A stretch of DNA of 64,000 bases from Chiridota heheva. Taxonomy: Eukaryota > Echinodermata > Holothuroidea > Apodida > Chiridotidae. Position 1 is the first letter of the stretch, and the number at the start of each line of letters is the position of its first letter. The notes beneath the pieces are model-generated. The model searched no databases, was not told where the DNA came from, and saw only the letters and a program-made list of their open reading frames with translations. The stretch lies in NCBI GenBank assembly GCA_020152595.1, contig JAIGNY010002305.1:1502501-1566500 (forward strand), written 5' to 3'. A program made the position numbers and the translations under genes. Positions 14,101-27,200 of the stretch are shown here, in pieces.

Positions 14101-17100
14101 ATAGTTGTGACATCACATCCTGATATCCACAGTTTCTATGTATTCTTTAATATTTTCCCTGTGATGTTGGGGATTAAAACTATTGGATACACTAGGAAGT
14201 ACTTGAAAAGAATCTAGTTAAGGGTAATTATAATTTGACAGCTAAATAACGTCCCATACTAGCCCGATTACCAGCATATACGTCCATCAACAAGCCCATT
14301 GTCTATGCTAGCTTTGAATAGTTAAGCATACTGTCCTTCCAACAGTTCTTGTTGTCACCCGCATTCGCCTCGGCCACTCCTCTCTTACTCACTCCCATCT
14401 CTTATCCGGCTCCCCTGCCCATCTCTTATCCGGCTCCCCTGCCCCTCTCTTATCCGGCTCCCCTGCCCCTCTCTTATCCGGCTCCCCTGCCCCTCTCTTA
14501 TCCGGCTCCCCTGCCCCTCTCTTATCCGGCTCCCCTGCCCCTCTCTTATCCGGCTCCCCTGCCCCTCTCTTATCCGGCTCCCCTGCCCCTCTCTTATCCG
14601 GCTCCCCTGCCCCTCTCTTATCCGGCCCCTGCCCCTCTCTTATCCGGCTCCCCTGCCCATCTCTTATCCGGCTCCCCTGCCCCTCTCTTATCCGGCTCCC
14701 CTGCCCCTCTCTTATCCTGCTCCCCTGCCCCTCTCTTATCCTGCTCCCCTACCCCTCTCTGCCCCACTTGCAACATCCGATCTCTCCATCAAGCATATTT
14801 TCTTAACCTGTCGCCTATACCAGAACTCCAGATCTCTTCTCTCCTCAATCTCGGACCTATTTGAAAACAATTCTTCCTTAAATATTCAGCTTTTCCCCTT
14901 TATCTCCCTTCCAAACCTTCCATCTCCTCACTATCCTTACTCCTACACCATTCATTATTAACACCCTTTTGGCACATTTGACTCTGACTGTCGCAGTGCC
15001 GTGAAACAGCAACAAACCAAACCAAGATGAAAATTGTTAAGCAAATAACCTAATCAATATGCACACTACACCTCACCATTGAGTGTAGACAATGCTCTTC
15101 ACATATATGATCATTTGTGTAAACAAAATCCCCACACCCACTTTATATTAAGAGATATTATAGATACAAATATTTTCATTGTTATGCAAATAAGTTAATT
15201 AGTATGTACACACAACCCCCCCTCCCCAATTATGCTTAACGGTAGCTGGTTAGCTTAGTATGCAAACATGCCCATCTTGTGACAAAGGACAAAAAGACAA
15301 ATATGGAATATGAACCTGTCAATACACTACTTTTAATAATAATAATAATAATGATATACAGTTCTTATAAAGCGCAACACACACTAAAGTCTCATTGCAC
15401 TTATTTTTTTTTTTTTTTTAAATAAAAGAGGGGGAAAATAAGGAAACAACAGTAATTTAAAGTTAGTTTCAGTTTGGGCCTCTTTGATATGTGTTGGTGG
15501 ATTGTTCTAGAGGAAAGCAGGTGAAGATTGAAACGGACGATGTCTATATGACTTAATACATATGACTTTATACATTTAAAACTACTTTTTAAACACCAAC
15601 TTAAACGCCTGCATCTAATGCGCAACAAAGCAGCTGGGGTTGTCACATGGCACACTCATGTTGATCACATGACACCAATACTTGCTGATTTACATTGGCT
15701 ACCTTGTCATCTTAGAGTACATTTTCACCTTCTGATGTATATCTTCTAATGTTTTTACCAGCTTACACCATCTTATCTTCAGGACATATTCACCATTCAT
15801 CATCCCAACCGACCTTTGAGATCCTCAACTGACAAACTCACACTTGTTACTTTCCCTTAAAAAACAAAAGTAGGGAACCAAGCTTTACATCATGCCGGCC
15901 CACCTCTGTGGAATGCATTACCCTTTAAAATCACAAACATCTCCATTGATGTGTTCAAAAAACAACTGAAGATTTTTCTCTTTGTTTGTTTGTTTGATGA
16001 GGTCTTAACGGCACCACGACAACGAAGGTCAAATTGTGCCTGAGAGGTCAGATCATTTTAGAGGTAGTAAGGAAAGAGACCAGGGGAAGAATGAGAGAAA
16101 AACACTTCCAGCATGTATAGTAACTGTTTTGTGTTCATCTCTTCCTTTCATGTTTTTACCTTATTCTTATAGTATTTGTGTTTGGAGTTTTGTTTTGTTC
16201 TGTAACTTGAGGTGCAGAGAACCTTGGGATTCTGCGTTATATAAGCACCAAGAAAAAAACAAGAAAAAAAAACATTATATTTTATTCAGGACAATATTTT
16301 GTACAATTTATGCAAAATTGGTGCAAGGAAAAAGTTTTATCAGATCAAAGTCTGACAATCGTTTGATTTCTACTCAAAATTTCAGATAGCTATAAAAAAT
16401 TCTTACCACAAATTCTGGTGGGTTTACAACCTGAAACACTAACAGGGTGAAATACAAGACGACTCTTGTGGATGGATGGGCATGCAAGATTATTTCGCAT
16501 ACTTCTACTTGAGGATTCTCAGATAAGTAGCAGGTTTCAGAACCGTTCAGGTGTCCGTTGGTTGAGCGAATCAGAGCAGAGCAATCTAAAACAAAGGAAA
16601 CGGCAACAAAATAGGCAAAAATACGGCAGGAAAAGTCTTGTAAAATCTTGACACTGAATTGAAAAAGTGCATACTCAGCAATACAAACAAAAATAAAACA
16701 TTTAAGCATGACATGAATTTATTCCTGTTTTTAACCTTTGAACCAAGCCTGACCACAGTAACACTGAAATTTAATTCATTCCAGGATTAGTTCAGGGGTC
16801 AAGCAAGTTGATCTTATATGAAAGAGGACACTAATAGAAACAAAATGGTGAAGGAAATTTCATCCTTAAATCTTATTCTGTTTAGGGAGATATTCAAGTT
16901 TAAAGCTCTTGTCTTATCTTTGTAGAAATGACTGATGTAGTAAGTCTACTACTATGGAAGAGTTGGCACCATCATCCTCACATTCTTAACCACTGTTAAT
17001 CTATTTCAAAGAAAATTGATTTAACTCTCTTTGCTATTTGAATTATTTTTCCTCCAACTTTCTTCAGGTGGCAAATTATAATTAACCTTCCTAGATACAG

Positions 17101-20100
17101 TTTTACTACTTTCCTGACATATCCAAAGGTTTTTAAGCCACAAAATTGCAGGAAAAACATGATAGAATACATACATACTTTGAGGAATCTGAGGCGGTGA
17201 CATCACAACTATGTCTGATTTCAGTCGTTTCAACAGATATGATACAAAACTTTAAACTTAAATATCTCCTAAAAGAAATAAGGTTTTTGAATGCTATCTT
17301 CATCATTTTTTTGCTTGACCTCGAAATAATCATGCATGCATATGTCACAATGTTTTTGACCTTTGACCTCAATACCATATTAGATTACAGACAGTTCAAA
17401 ATTTCGTTTTCCAGACTTTATGTCACCTTATGATAAAAATAATTTTACTCACCTGATAGTGATCTTTGTCGGACAGTAACTTCCGCATCGAAGCCCAGTT
17501 TCATAAGGGAATCGTCAGTTTGGAATCTTAAGATGGCACTATTGCCTATTGTTGTCCACTCCACGTGTTCTTGAATTCCGCAAAATTGCTCACTAAATCC
17601 ATCTTGGACATCTTCAATCTATTAGAATTGAGATTTGAGAAAATGGTGAAAAACTTTTGAAATAAGATTTCCTTGAATGTTTCAACTGCAAACACAGAAA
17701 TGAGTGGTGTGGAGATTTCATAGACAAATTTTGAAGAAAAAATGTTAGAAATGACTTTTTCGGGGGATGAAATCTTCTTTTTGAATGTTCAAAGGAACTC
17801 TTAGTCGGGCCTGTAAAAGTCACCATCTTGTCGTCACTTGGTATGGCGCGCAGAAATTTGTTTTTTCATATTGCAGTCAAGATAATTTTTAAATACCACA
17901 GGTTTACATTTTATTATTAGTGTTATTTAAAAATTAAGTATTCATAAGAAAAAGACAACGTAAACTATACAAATCCCCTCCCGCTAATAATATGCTTTCC
18001 ACCCACTGTCACAACTGCCATCCCACCCTCTGTTCCACATGATGCCCCATCTTACAGGAAATCACACATGCAATCCAGATACCATTCCACCACATGGTTC
18101 ATATGCCATTACACCTGCAATCAAGATGACATCACACCATATGCCTTGCCACCCTGTCCCATGCCACCCTGCCCCAAATGTCATCCCTTCCTGTCACACA
18201 AACTACGCCACGCTGTCCCACATGCCATCCCTCCCTGTACTGTGCGCTATCCTACCCTTTCCCACATGCTATCCCACCCTGTCCTACATGCCACACCACC
18301 CTGTCCCACATCCTATCTCACCCTGTCCTATATGCCACACCACCCTGTCCCACATGCTATCCCACCCTGTCCTATATGCCATGACATCCTGTCCCACATG
18401 CCATCCCACCTTCATCCCTTCCTACATCTACCAATCATTCTACCATCTTCCACCCAACATTGTATCAACTCAACATGCGCCATTCACCTACCATCCCCTC
18501 TTCACCTGTCATCCTCTGTTCATCTACCATCCTCCTATCATCCTCTATTCCTCAACATCCCCATTCACCAACCATCCTCTATTCACCTACTACCCCAACC
18601 CACCTTTTGCCATCCACTCATCTACCAAATATACTCTTAACCAACTCATCATTCCAACCTTCACTATAACCTTCATTCACTCCATTGCACCCAGCCCCCA
18701 CCTTAACTTCAATCTGACTTCCTCCTATCATCCTCTATTCCTCAACATCCCCATTCACCAACCATCATCTACTACCCCAACCCACCTTTTGCCATCCACT
18801 CATCTACCAAATATACTCTTAACCAACTCATCATTCCAACCGTCACTATAACCTTCACTCATTCCATTGCACCACAGCCCCCTCCTAAACTTCAATCTGA
18901 CACTTCCAATAAAAACATGCTTAACCTTTCCCCCTTATAAACCAAATAGGGTTGTTGTAACTTCACTATAACCTTCAATCACTCCAATGCACCCCCCACA
19001 TCTTAACTTAATCTGACACTTCCAATAAAAACATGCTGAACTTTTTCCCCTTTCAAACCAAATAGGGCTGTTCTATCTACCAAATCAGAATGAAAATTCA
19101 TTGCAGATTAACTTGTACATCTATCATAAGTCTATTATATTTGCACTCTATTCTAGTGAAACCTTAATTGTTTTTTCCTTATTCATTCCCAAGACACTTC
19201 ATTATAAATTCCATTCAGTCGTCAGTTGTATTATTCAGCTTTTTGTTTTCATCCCAGAACGAATCTTATAATTGCTGCTATTCAAGTCTGGAATGCATTC
19301 GTCTCCATCATATAAATTTCTTTTCATAAAAATAGTTGAAATTCCTTTTCTAAGGCAGAAATCTTTTGTCCCCTATCTGAACAATAATGCAAGAGGTCGG
19401 ACGGACAATAGATGTGGACGGACAATAGATGTGGACGGACAATAGATGTGGACGGACAATAGATGTGGACGGACAATAGATGTGGACGGACAATAGATGT
19501 GGACGGACAATAGATGTGGACGGACAATAGATGTGGACGGACAATAGATGTGGACGGACAATAGATGTGGACGGACAATAGATGTGGACGGACAATAGAT
19601 GTGGACGGACAATAGATGTGGACGGACAATAGATGTGGACGGACAATAGATGTGGACGGACAATAGATGTGGACGGACAATAGATGTGGACGGACAATAG
19701 ATGTGGACGGACAATAGATGTGGACGGACAATAGATGTGGACGGACAATAGATGTGGACGGACAATAGATGTGGACGGACAATAGATGTGGACGGACAAT
19801 AGATGTGGACGGACAATAGATGTGGACGGACAATAGATGTGGACGGACAATAGATGTGGACGGACAATGGACGGACAATAGATGTGGACGGACAATAGAT
19901 GTGGGCGGACAATAGACATGGACGGACATTAAACGTGGATGGACAATAGATGTGGACGGACAATAGATGTGGACGGACAATAGATGTGGACGGACAATAG
20001 ATGTGGACGGACAATAGATGATGTGGACGGACAATAGATGTGGACGGACAATAGATGTGGACGGACAATAGATGTGGACGGACAATAGATGTGGACGGAC

Positions 20101-21238
20101 AATAGATGTGGACGGACAATAGATGTGGACGGACAATAGATGTGGACGGACAATAGATGTGGACGGACAATAGATGTGGACGGACAATAGATGTGGACGG
20201 ACAATAGATGTGGACGGACAATAGATGTGGACGGACAATAGATGTGGACGGACAATAGATGTGGACGGACAATAGATGGACGGACAATAGATGTGGACGG
20301 ACAATAGATGTGGACGGACAATAGATGTGGACGGACAATAGATGTGGACGGACAATAGATGTGGACGGACAATAGATGTGGACGGACAATAGATGTGGAC
20401 GGACAATAGATGTGGACGGACAACTTTGTAGGCAAGGGATACAAATTTAAAAAATTTTCTTTAAATTTAATTATTAATTGTTAAGAATGTGAGTATCAGG
20501 GTGCCAACCTTCAATAGTAGACTTACTACACCAGTCATTTCTACACAGGTGAGAAAGAACTTTAAACTTAAATATCTTCTTAACGGAATAAGGTATTGAA
20601 GGAGTGTCTTCATCATTTTGTTTTTTTGAGTTCCTCTTTCATGTGAGATGAACTCGCTTGACCCATTAACTAATTCCTTTAATAAAACTGTGTGCCCTCA
20701 CCTTGACAAAATCCATGGTACAGTCTTCTGACTCTTGAAGCGAGAATTTTAAGAAATCAAAGCGCAATTGGTAGAAGGATTAAGCTCAGTAAAAACCCAA
20801 TCGCACTGGACATTGTTCTCATAGCTGCCGTCAGCAAAGTTGGGAGATTGGATAGACGTAACCTGATCATCCAGATCTAACTGGTAGTGCTTCCAACAAT
20901 CTTTGCAAAAAAAAAAAAAAAGTTAATTAAGAGAGAAGGGAAGGCACAAAGACAAAGTTTTTCACTTCCTTAGTTAAATAATTCATTCAAAAACATTTTC
21001 AGATGGAAACCTTATTTTGATAGAAATTTATTTCTATAATTAAAATATATATCGACTCCAAAGAAACATACATTAGTTCCAAAGTAGATTTATAATATCA
21101 GCCTTTTTTAATCAAGACTATGATATTTGTGTTATGTTTTTCATCCATTTTTTATACTTTTCTTGCATAGTTTGTTCTTAGTCGTATAGCGCCTTAGTGA
21201 AAATTCTTTTTTGGTATTTAGCACTCTATAAATATCAG

Positions 21239-21275
<37 letters not shown>

Positions 21276-24200
21276 AATATCTTTATCTTCTGAGCAAAAC
21301 ACGATATCCAAACAAGTTTCTTTACAGTACTGTATTTTTCTCGTACAAGCATGGCCCAGAACTATACCAAAACATGCCAGAAGCTCAAAAACAAAACAAT
21401 TAACCTCACTAAGTACAGAAATAGGCCACACCCACCACAGCAATGTGGTAACTAGTTGGGGCAAACAAACCTTAATCATACATGACCAATACATTGACAT
21501 TTGGATGTTTATGTGGCCTGCTGCAAGCTTTGATCCATTTATGGCACTTCTCCGGATCTTTAGAGTTTTTAGCAAAAGGAATAAACAAAATTCTGTTTGC
21601 TAACTGTTCTGGTAACGGGAATAGGATTTACACAGCTTATAGTGGGCCTGTAAGGGCGATTTTTGTTCACCATCTTGTCGTCACTTGGTCTGTGTGTGCA
21701 GAAATTTGTTTTGTGTAGTATATTGCATTGACTGCATGAGAGCATGCCGCCAGCTATCTGTACTGTACCAGTACTTCATAGGATTTTTGCCCCACTTAAT
21801 TATGCAAATTTTGTTGCTAGGCAAATTCATGCAGTGATTGGTTGAAAAAACTTAGCTAGCTGTACTGTACCAGTACAACATAAGATTTTTGCCAGACTTG
21901 GCTCAAAGATTTTGTTGCTAGGAAAATTCATGCGGTGATTGGTTAAAACAAACTGTCAATCATCTAACTCAGTGAGGTTAATTGTCTATTGTTAATGGAA
22001 AAGGCATAGAAAATTTGAGAAAATATATGTATGGCAGAATAGAAACCAGGACTAGTGCATTAATGTGGGTTTGACAATCTGCAACAAGGACGCAGCATTA
22101 TGGTTCGACTCCCAAGTACAGTAGACTAAATTCATTTCAAAATACTGAGACTTCTATGCCAGCCGTTTTTAATTAAAATTGTGATATCTTTAAAACTACA
22201 ACCTTGGACAAAACTGTTGGAACAGTGCAATGTCGATCGCAAAGGGCAAAATATTTAGTGTTGCAATTCTTAATTTGTTTCCTTCCTTGATTTTTAACTC
22301 CACCCCTGCCCCCACCCCCTTTTCAAATGTTTAAATTTTTGCCTAATTTGAAGAAAAAGCATTAACAATGGACATCATTGAAGGGGTGAGGGAGGGAGGA
22401 GAGGGTTGATATGGCAAGGTAGGGTAGGAGAAATTATGCAAATTTCCTTAGGATTATTAATAAAAACAATAAAAATGATAGAATACAAATCAAAGAATCA
22501 CCATTATTTATCATAGATTGATGTTGAATAATAAACATGAAGCAATATCTTTCCTTAGGAGAAATGGTCCATCAATCATTCACATTTAATGCACAAATCA
22601 CCTCAGGCATGTGATACACAGCTATTTTATCACCAGTTTGCAAACAAATTTCTCCCACTAAGACACCTAACACGGATGAGTGACTTCAATCACAAAAGTG
22701 CCCTGTTTACTCAGTGCTGGCTTTCTGTAATCTTATACACACAAATAATCTTAGGTTACTTGACTGTGGTGTGCATGGGAATGGCAGATAAACAATTATT
22801 GTCTTGAGTGGAAACACAATACACTGAAGAGGAAGTCGGGTTGGTAATTGTCATACCTGAGATTTCAGGATAAACTCAGATGTCGGGTGCGGGTAGGCTT
22901 AAAGAGAAACTTTTGGCATGAAAAATATAAAAGCATGTTCACAAAAAGAGTGCAAATTTTACCAAGTGTTCCAACAAGTTTTGTCCAAGATATCCACGTT
23001 CACAGTTCAGTTCCTGTTTGTCCTTTGCCATGAACTAATTCTATAGCTCTTTTATGACTTAGGGTGAACTAATTCTGGTTCACGCACCTGCCCCTTATTA
23101 AATTACATCACCAATTACACTTACCCTTTTGAATCCAAATAGTGAATACTTCAGCTGTTCCTATGTGGCCTCCTACATGGAAAGACAAAAGCAAACCAAG
23201 AAAATTTAAAGGGGCACTATAACGAAAAGTGAGAGTGAAAATTTTTCTGAGTCTAAAATATTCAACGAATCAAATCTTTTTGACTCGATAACAACTAATC
23301 ACTTTAGGATGGAAAACAGGCCAATGAATATTTAAAAAATTCCACTTTCTTAAAGAAACTAGACATCACAAATGATACAAATCCCTTGCCGCTAATAACA
23401 TGCTTTCCACACTCTGACACAAGTGCCATCCCACCCTCTGTTCTGCCCGTTTCATTCTACATCCCTCCCTACAGGAAATCATACATGCAATCCAGATACC
23501 ATTCCACAACATGACCCATATGCCATCACACCTGCAATCAAGATGACATCCCACCATATTCCTTGCCACCATGTCACATACCAACCATGCCACCCTGTCC
23601 CACTTGCCATTCCTCTCTGTACCATCCTACACTGTCCCAATTGCCACCCTCCATATATCACATGCCATCCCACCCCATCCTACAGGCCATTCCATCCTAT
23701 CCCACATGCTATCCCACCCTGTCCCACATGCTATCCCACCCTCTCCTATCCCACCTGAAATCCAGACAACATGCCATCCTGTCTCACATGTTATTACCAT
23801 CCCACCTTGTCCCACATGCTATATTATTTGGGTGGGAGAGGTTTACTCAGTTAATGTAAAATCTTTATAAGCCTGTAAATGCTAAATTGGGTCATTTACA
23901 TTCCTGATTTCAATGATACAAGGTGCTATTAAAGAGAATTGGCCAAATGACCTCACTAAGTATGGAAATAGGCCACACCCACCATAGCAACATGGTAACT
24001 AGGTGGGGCAAACAAAACCTCAAATCCGCAATCATACATGACCAATGCATTGACATTTTGATGTTCATGTGGCATGCCGCAAGTTTTGATCCATTTATGG
24101 CACTTCTCTGGATGCACTTCTCCAGAGTTTTTAGCAAAAGGAATAAACAAAATTAAGTTTTCTAAACGTTCTGGGTAATGGAAATCGGATTTACAAAGCC

Positions 24201-27200
24201 TGTAGCGGGCCCGTAAGTGCAATTTTTATTCACTTTGTCGTCAATCAGTCTGTGTGTGCAGAAATTTTGTTTCGTTTGTTTGTTTGTTTGATGAGGTCTT
24301 AACGGCACCACGACAACGAAGGTCAAATTGTGCCTGAGAGGTCAGATCATTTTAGAGGTAGTAAGGAAAGAGACCAGGGGAAGAATGAGAGAAATTCAAG
24401 AACAAAAGCCAGAAAGCTGTGATCGAGAGAGGAGGTGCATGGGTAAAACTAAAAACAAAGTAGAGAGGGGGTGGAAGAGGAGAATTAAATATGGTTGTAG
24501 AGGGATGCATGCTGAAGGAAGGAGACTATTTTATCTGGAGGATTTTTTTGGAAGAACTCAGCAATTGAGTTGTGGGGAGCGAGAGAAGCTCTGGGAAGGT
24601 TGTACAGGGGGCAAGCAAGGAGAACGTGTTGGATTGTGAGGATGCAGTGGCAATTGTTACAGAGGGGTTGGGGGAACCAATAAGGAGGTGGGAGTGAGTG
24701 AGGTGGGTGTGACCAATTCTAAGACGGGTAATATGAACGTTGTCGTACGAGAAAGGTTGTTGATGGTGGATTTGATCGGGATTGTGGGCTGGATAACATG
24801 GAGTTTGTTATCAATTTGGAAGTTCCATAAGGTTTGCCAGCGGTCACGAACAAGAGAAGCGATAAGCGGTTTGATGTCAGAGAAGGTTTTGGGGAAAAGG
24901 GGAAGGTAGGAGGTTAAGGGCAAGCTTAGCGGCTGTATCAGCCCTGTCATTGCCAGGGATGCCAACATGGCTGGGTATCCAGAAGAAAAGAACACTTTTC
25001 CTGCAGAGGGTGGGAGAAAAGAGTTTCCGGAGGAGGAGGTGGCAGGTGAGGTTATCCCATTTAAGATTGAGTAATGAAGTAAGAACAGCCTTTGAGTCAG
25101 AGAAAATGGCAAAGTGACTAAGAGGAGAGTACTCAATAAAGTTGAGGGCGAGGAGAATGGCCTTAGCCTCGGCTGAAAAGATGGATGAGTGGTCAGGAAG
25201 TCTGCTACTGAGGGTGATGTCTTGGATGATGGCAGCAGCAGCTGTCTTGTTGCCTTCCTTGGAGCCATCAGTATAGATGGAGGTGTAATTTGAGAGTTGG
25301 TCTTTGATTTGGTTGTGGAGATTGATGAAGAGATTAGGGTGAGTTTGAGTTTTGTTATAAGTGTAGAGGTCTAGGTGGACAGAAGGAAGGGGGTGGCCCA
25401 AGGCGGAAAAGTGGGCCAGGAATAGGTGCGAGAGTGGCGGGGTTGATGCCAAGTTGAAAGAGGTCTGATTTAATGCGTAAGCTGAAGGGAGGCGATAGGG
25501 TTTTAGTCCTATCAAAGAGGGAGGAGAAATTGGGGTACCTAATGAGGTTGTAAACAGGGTTCTGGGTGTTGGTGAGGACTCTAAAAGCATAGGAGAGGCT
25601 AAGCTTTTTACATCTAAGTAGAAAGGGGGTTCGTTGGCTTCAACATGAAAGCTAGTGATTGGGGAGGTCCTGTAGGCTCCTAGACAAAGCCTGAGGGCTT
25701 CATTTTGGATGGTGTTAATGTGGTTGAGGTATGAGTTGTGAGCGACACGGTAAACAATATTGCCATAGTCAAGCTTGGCACGAATGGTGAGCCTGAAAAT
25801 TTTGAGGAGAGCATAGCGGTTCGCTCCCCAAGGAGTGTTGGAGAGCAGTCGGAGGAGGTTGAGGGAGCTATTGCATTTTAGTTTCAGGTTGGTGATGTGT
25901 GGCTTGTAGGTGAGCTTGGGGTCTAGAGTTAGACCAAGGAACTTTGTGTTTTCAACTTTAGGGATGCGATTCCCATTGAGCACAAAGTTCGGGTTGGGGT
26001 GGAGGTTGTTGAAATGACAAAAGTGCATGCAGACTGTCTTGTCTTTGGAGAATCTAAAACCGTTATTGTTGCTCCAGACTTGCAGCTGATTGAGGCTGGT
26101 TTGGAGCCTATTTTCAACAATAGGAAAGCTAGGGGAGGAGTAGAAGATGGTGAAGTCATCCATATAGAGGGTACGTTTGATGCTGGGGCCAAGGTCATTC
26201 CCGATGTCATTAATGCTCAGGTTGAAGAGAGTGGGAGAGGATGCTGCCTTGGGGACGCCCTCTTCTTGGGGGTACGGCTTGGAGAGAGTGTGGCCAATCG
26301 AACTTGGAACTGCCTGGGTGAGAGGAAGTTTTGAATAAAGATGGGGAGGTGGCCTCTGAGGCCAATGGTGTGAAGTTTCCGGTAATGCCGTATTTCCAAG
26401 TAGTGTCAAAAGCTTTCGAGGTCAAAAATATGGCAATGAGGTTTTCCTTTTTGCAAAGGATTCCGGATGGCGGTGTCGAGCGTAATTAACTGGTCTAGGG
26501 TATTGCACGTTTTCTGAAGCCGCTTTGGTGAGGAGAGAGGATTCTGTTGGTCTCGAGGAACCAGTTTAGTCTCTGATTAATGATCTTTTCCATAATTTTA
26601 CAGAGACAGCAAGTAAGGGCGATGGGTCGGTAGCTGGTGGGGTCGGTGCTATCCTTCCCTGGTTTAAGGACAGGGATGACAATAGCTGTCCTCCAGATAG
26701 GGGGAAAGGAGTGTGAGGACCAAATGTGGTTGAAGATGGTGAGTAGGGTAGTGGTGGCCTTGATGGGGAGGTGTTTCAGAAACTGATAGGGGATGTTATC
26801 TGGGCCCTTGGAGGTGCAGCCAGCGTCGCTGATGGCTTGGTTTAATTCAGAAAGGGTGAGAGGGGTGTTGTAGCTTTCGGAGTTGTCAGAGGGAAAAGTG
26901 ATTCTCCGGGCTTCATCGCAAGCTTTTTTGATTTTGAAAGCATTGGAGTAGTTGGTCGAGGACGAGATGTTGCTGAAAGAGGCGGCGAGGTGGTCAACGA
27001 TGTCTTTTTTTGCGGTGAGAAGGTCTCCATTCCAAGAGAGATGGGAGATGGAAGATTTGCCTACTCTGCCGTGGAAGCTGTTAACCATTCTCCAAATCTT
27101 CTTAGTGGGGGTGTTGGTGGTGAGAGAAGAGATAAAGTTGTTCCAAGTGTTGGTTTTACTGTCCTTGATAGTGCGTCTGGCCTTGGTACGGCTGATGCGA

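Noticed and set aside
14349-14864. Plus-strand frame of 171 codons rich in PAPLPLSY
   Set aside because: 24-bp minisatellite inside a decayed LINE fragment.
18039-18851. Plus-strand 270-codon proline/histidine-rich frame
   Set aside because: Reading of the CCACCCTGTCC satellite; frames shift freely along it and similar frames occur at 23.4-23.9 kb.
19399-20422. Possible CRISPR array
   Set aside because: Direct repeats are contiguous with no spacers, and the window is clearly eukaryotic.
19324-20444. Long minus-strand open frames (up to 360 codons) with a repeated SVHIYCPSTSIV peptide
   Set aside because: They follow entirely from a 17-bp tandem array without stops in any frame; no start context, no splice signals and no non-repeat coding sequence.
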